This document shows positions 6,099-6,324 of a stretch of DNA of 6,324 bases, piece by piece. Source of the DNA: Desulfobacterales bacterium (GTDB lineage Bacteria; Desulfobacterota; Desulfobacteria; Desulfobacterales; 4be13); the NCBI GenBank assembly GCA_029934695.1, contig JAOZLU010000105.1:9180-15503 (forward strand). Direction: 5' to 3'. The notes beneath the pieces are model-generated. The model saw only the letters and a list, made by a program, of their open reading frames with translations, ran no database searches and was not told the DNA's origin. Each line of letters begins with the position of its first letter. Position 1 is the stretch's first letter. The translations under genes were made by a program, and so were the position numbers.

Positions 6099-6324
6099 AA
6101 AGGATTTCACGGATTGCTCCCAATCCATGCAAATCTGGGAAATCAGCGTGAGTCTGCGGTTCAGAGTGTCTGAACCATGATTTGCAGGATGAAAGGATTC
6201 TGAACCACGGATTACCCCCATCTCTCTCTGCACGGATTAGTGATAAGCAGGGATTCTGGCCTTTGGTTGCTTTGAACCACGGATTACCACAGATCACTCA
6301 GATTTCACGGATTGTCTAAATCGG
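6099..6324. repeat. Non-coding 3' flank made of degenerate dispersed repeats (CACGGATT family)
   Basis: CACGGATT occurs five times (6108, 6206, 6231, 6278, 6306). Longer exact direct repeats are GATTTCACGGATTG (6103-6116 and 6301-6314) and TGAACCACGGATTACC (6201-6216 and 6273-6288). No credible coding sequence lies here; short minus-strand frames simply read through the repeats. No immunity gene, tRNA or promoter is recognisable. It looks like an intergenic repeat cluster that begins directly after the stop codon and continues off the right edge. Confidence 0.7.
6111..6186. repeat. Cluster of inverted repeats after the stop codon
   Basis: Three dyads are visible: GGATTG (6111-6116) with CAATCC (6121-6126), 4-nt loop; GGTTCAGA (6158-6165) with TCTGAACC (6169-6176), a perfect 8-bp stem with loop GTG; and TGCAAATC (6128-6135) with GATTTGCA (6179-6186), enclosing the second hairpin. 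The transcript could fold here and protect the mRNA 3' end or slow polymerase. No T-run follows, so it is not a standard intrinsic terminator. Confidence 0.55.

Noticed and set aside
6158..6176. Rho-independent terminator
   Set aside because: The 8-bp stem is perfect, but no run of T follows (ATGATTTGC), so it lacks the defining feature.
6039..6297. Minus-strand small frames over the 3' flank as possible immunity genes
   Set aside because: They are antisense to the toxin end or read through the CACGGATT repeats. Peptide segments recur (NPWF, GNPW) only because the DNA repeats, and there is no signal peptide or plausible fold.
6099..6324. CRISPR array
   Set aside because: Repeat units are short and degenerate, spacing is irregular (about 25 to 98 nt), and there are no uniform spacers.

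Overview
The window is almost entirely one very large plus-strand gene, followed by about 226 bp of repeat-rich non-coding DNA. The gene enters at the left edge and stops at 6096-6098. It encodes a secreted Rhs/YD-repeat protein of the SpvB-TcdB type with a polymorphic-toxin architecture. I count residues from the TTG codon at 36, which gives 2020 aa. The frame is open leftwards to the window edge and there encodes a Sec signal peptide, so the true start lies just outside the window.

Layout of the protein: (1) signal peptide, nt 3-56; (2) SpvB-like N-terminal domain, about residues 15-300; (3) six FG-GAP/VCBS-type repeats with Dx(N)xDGxxD loops, about residues 310-625; (4) a region resembling the TcdB middle domains, about 632-900; (5) a long YD-repeat shell, about 900-1710, interrupted at about 1295-1365 by a dockerin/EF-hand-like calcium loop and a basic linker encoded by a DNA palindrome; (6) an RHS core, about 1718-1826, ending in DPDG; (7) a variable C-terminal tip, 1827-2020, that looks like an alpha/beta-hydrolase (lipase/esterase-like) effector with a GHSQGG nucleophile elbow. 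By family analogy the SpvB, beta-propeller and YD parts would form a hollow shell that encloses and delivers the C-terminal enzyme. Joining TcB-like and TcC-like parts in one chain is known in SpvB/Rhs proteins.

The tip is AT-richer and uses different codons from the body, consistent with toxin-tip exchange. No immunity-type ORF follows within the window. The 3' flank instead holds degenerate repeats built on CACGGATT and nested inverted repeats, like the dispersed intergenic repeats of large, repeat-rich bacterial genomes.

Organism: a Gram-negative bacterium with a body GC near 50 percent or a little above. The secreted SpvB/Rhs protein, the intragenic palindrome of the GACCTGCGAGG type and the 'tgaaccacggatta' intergenic repeats suggest a large-genome environmental bacterium, possibly a Desulfobacterota sulfate reducer. 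This assignment is an inference with low to moderate confidence.
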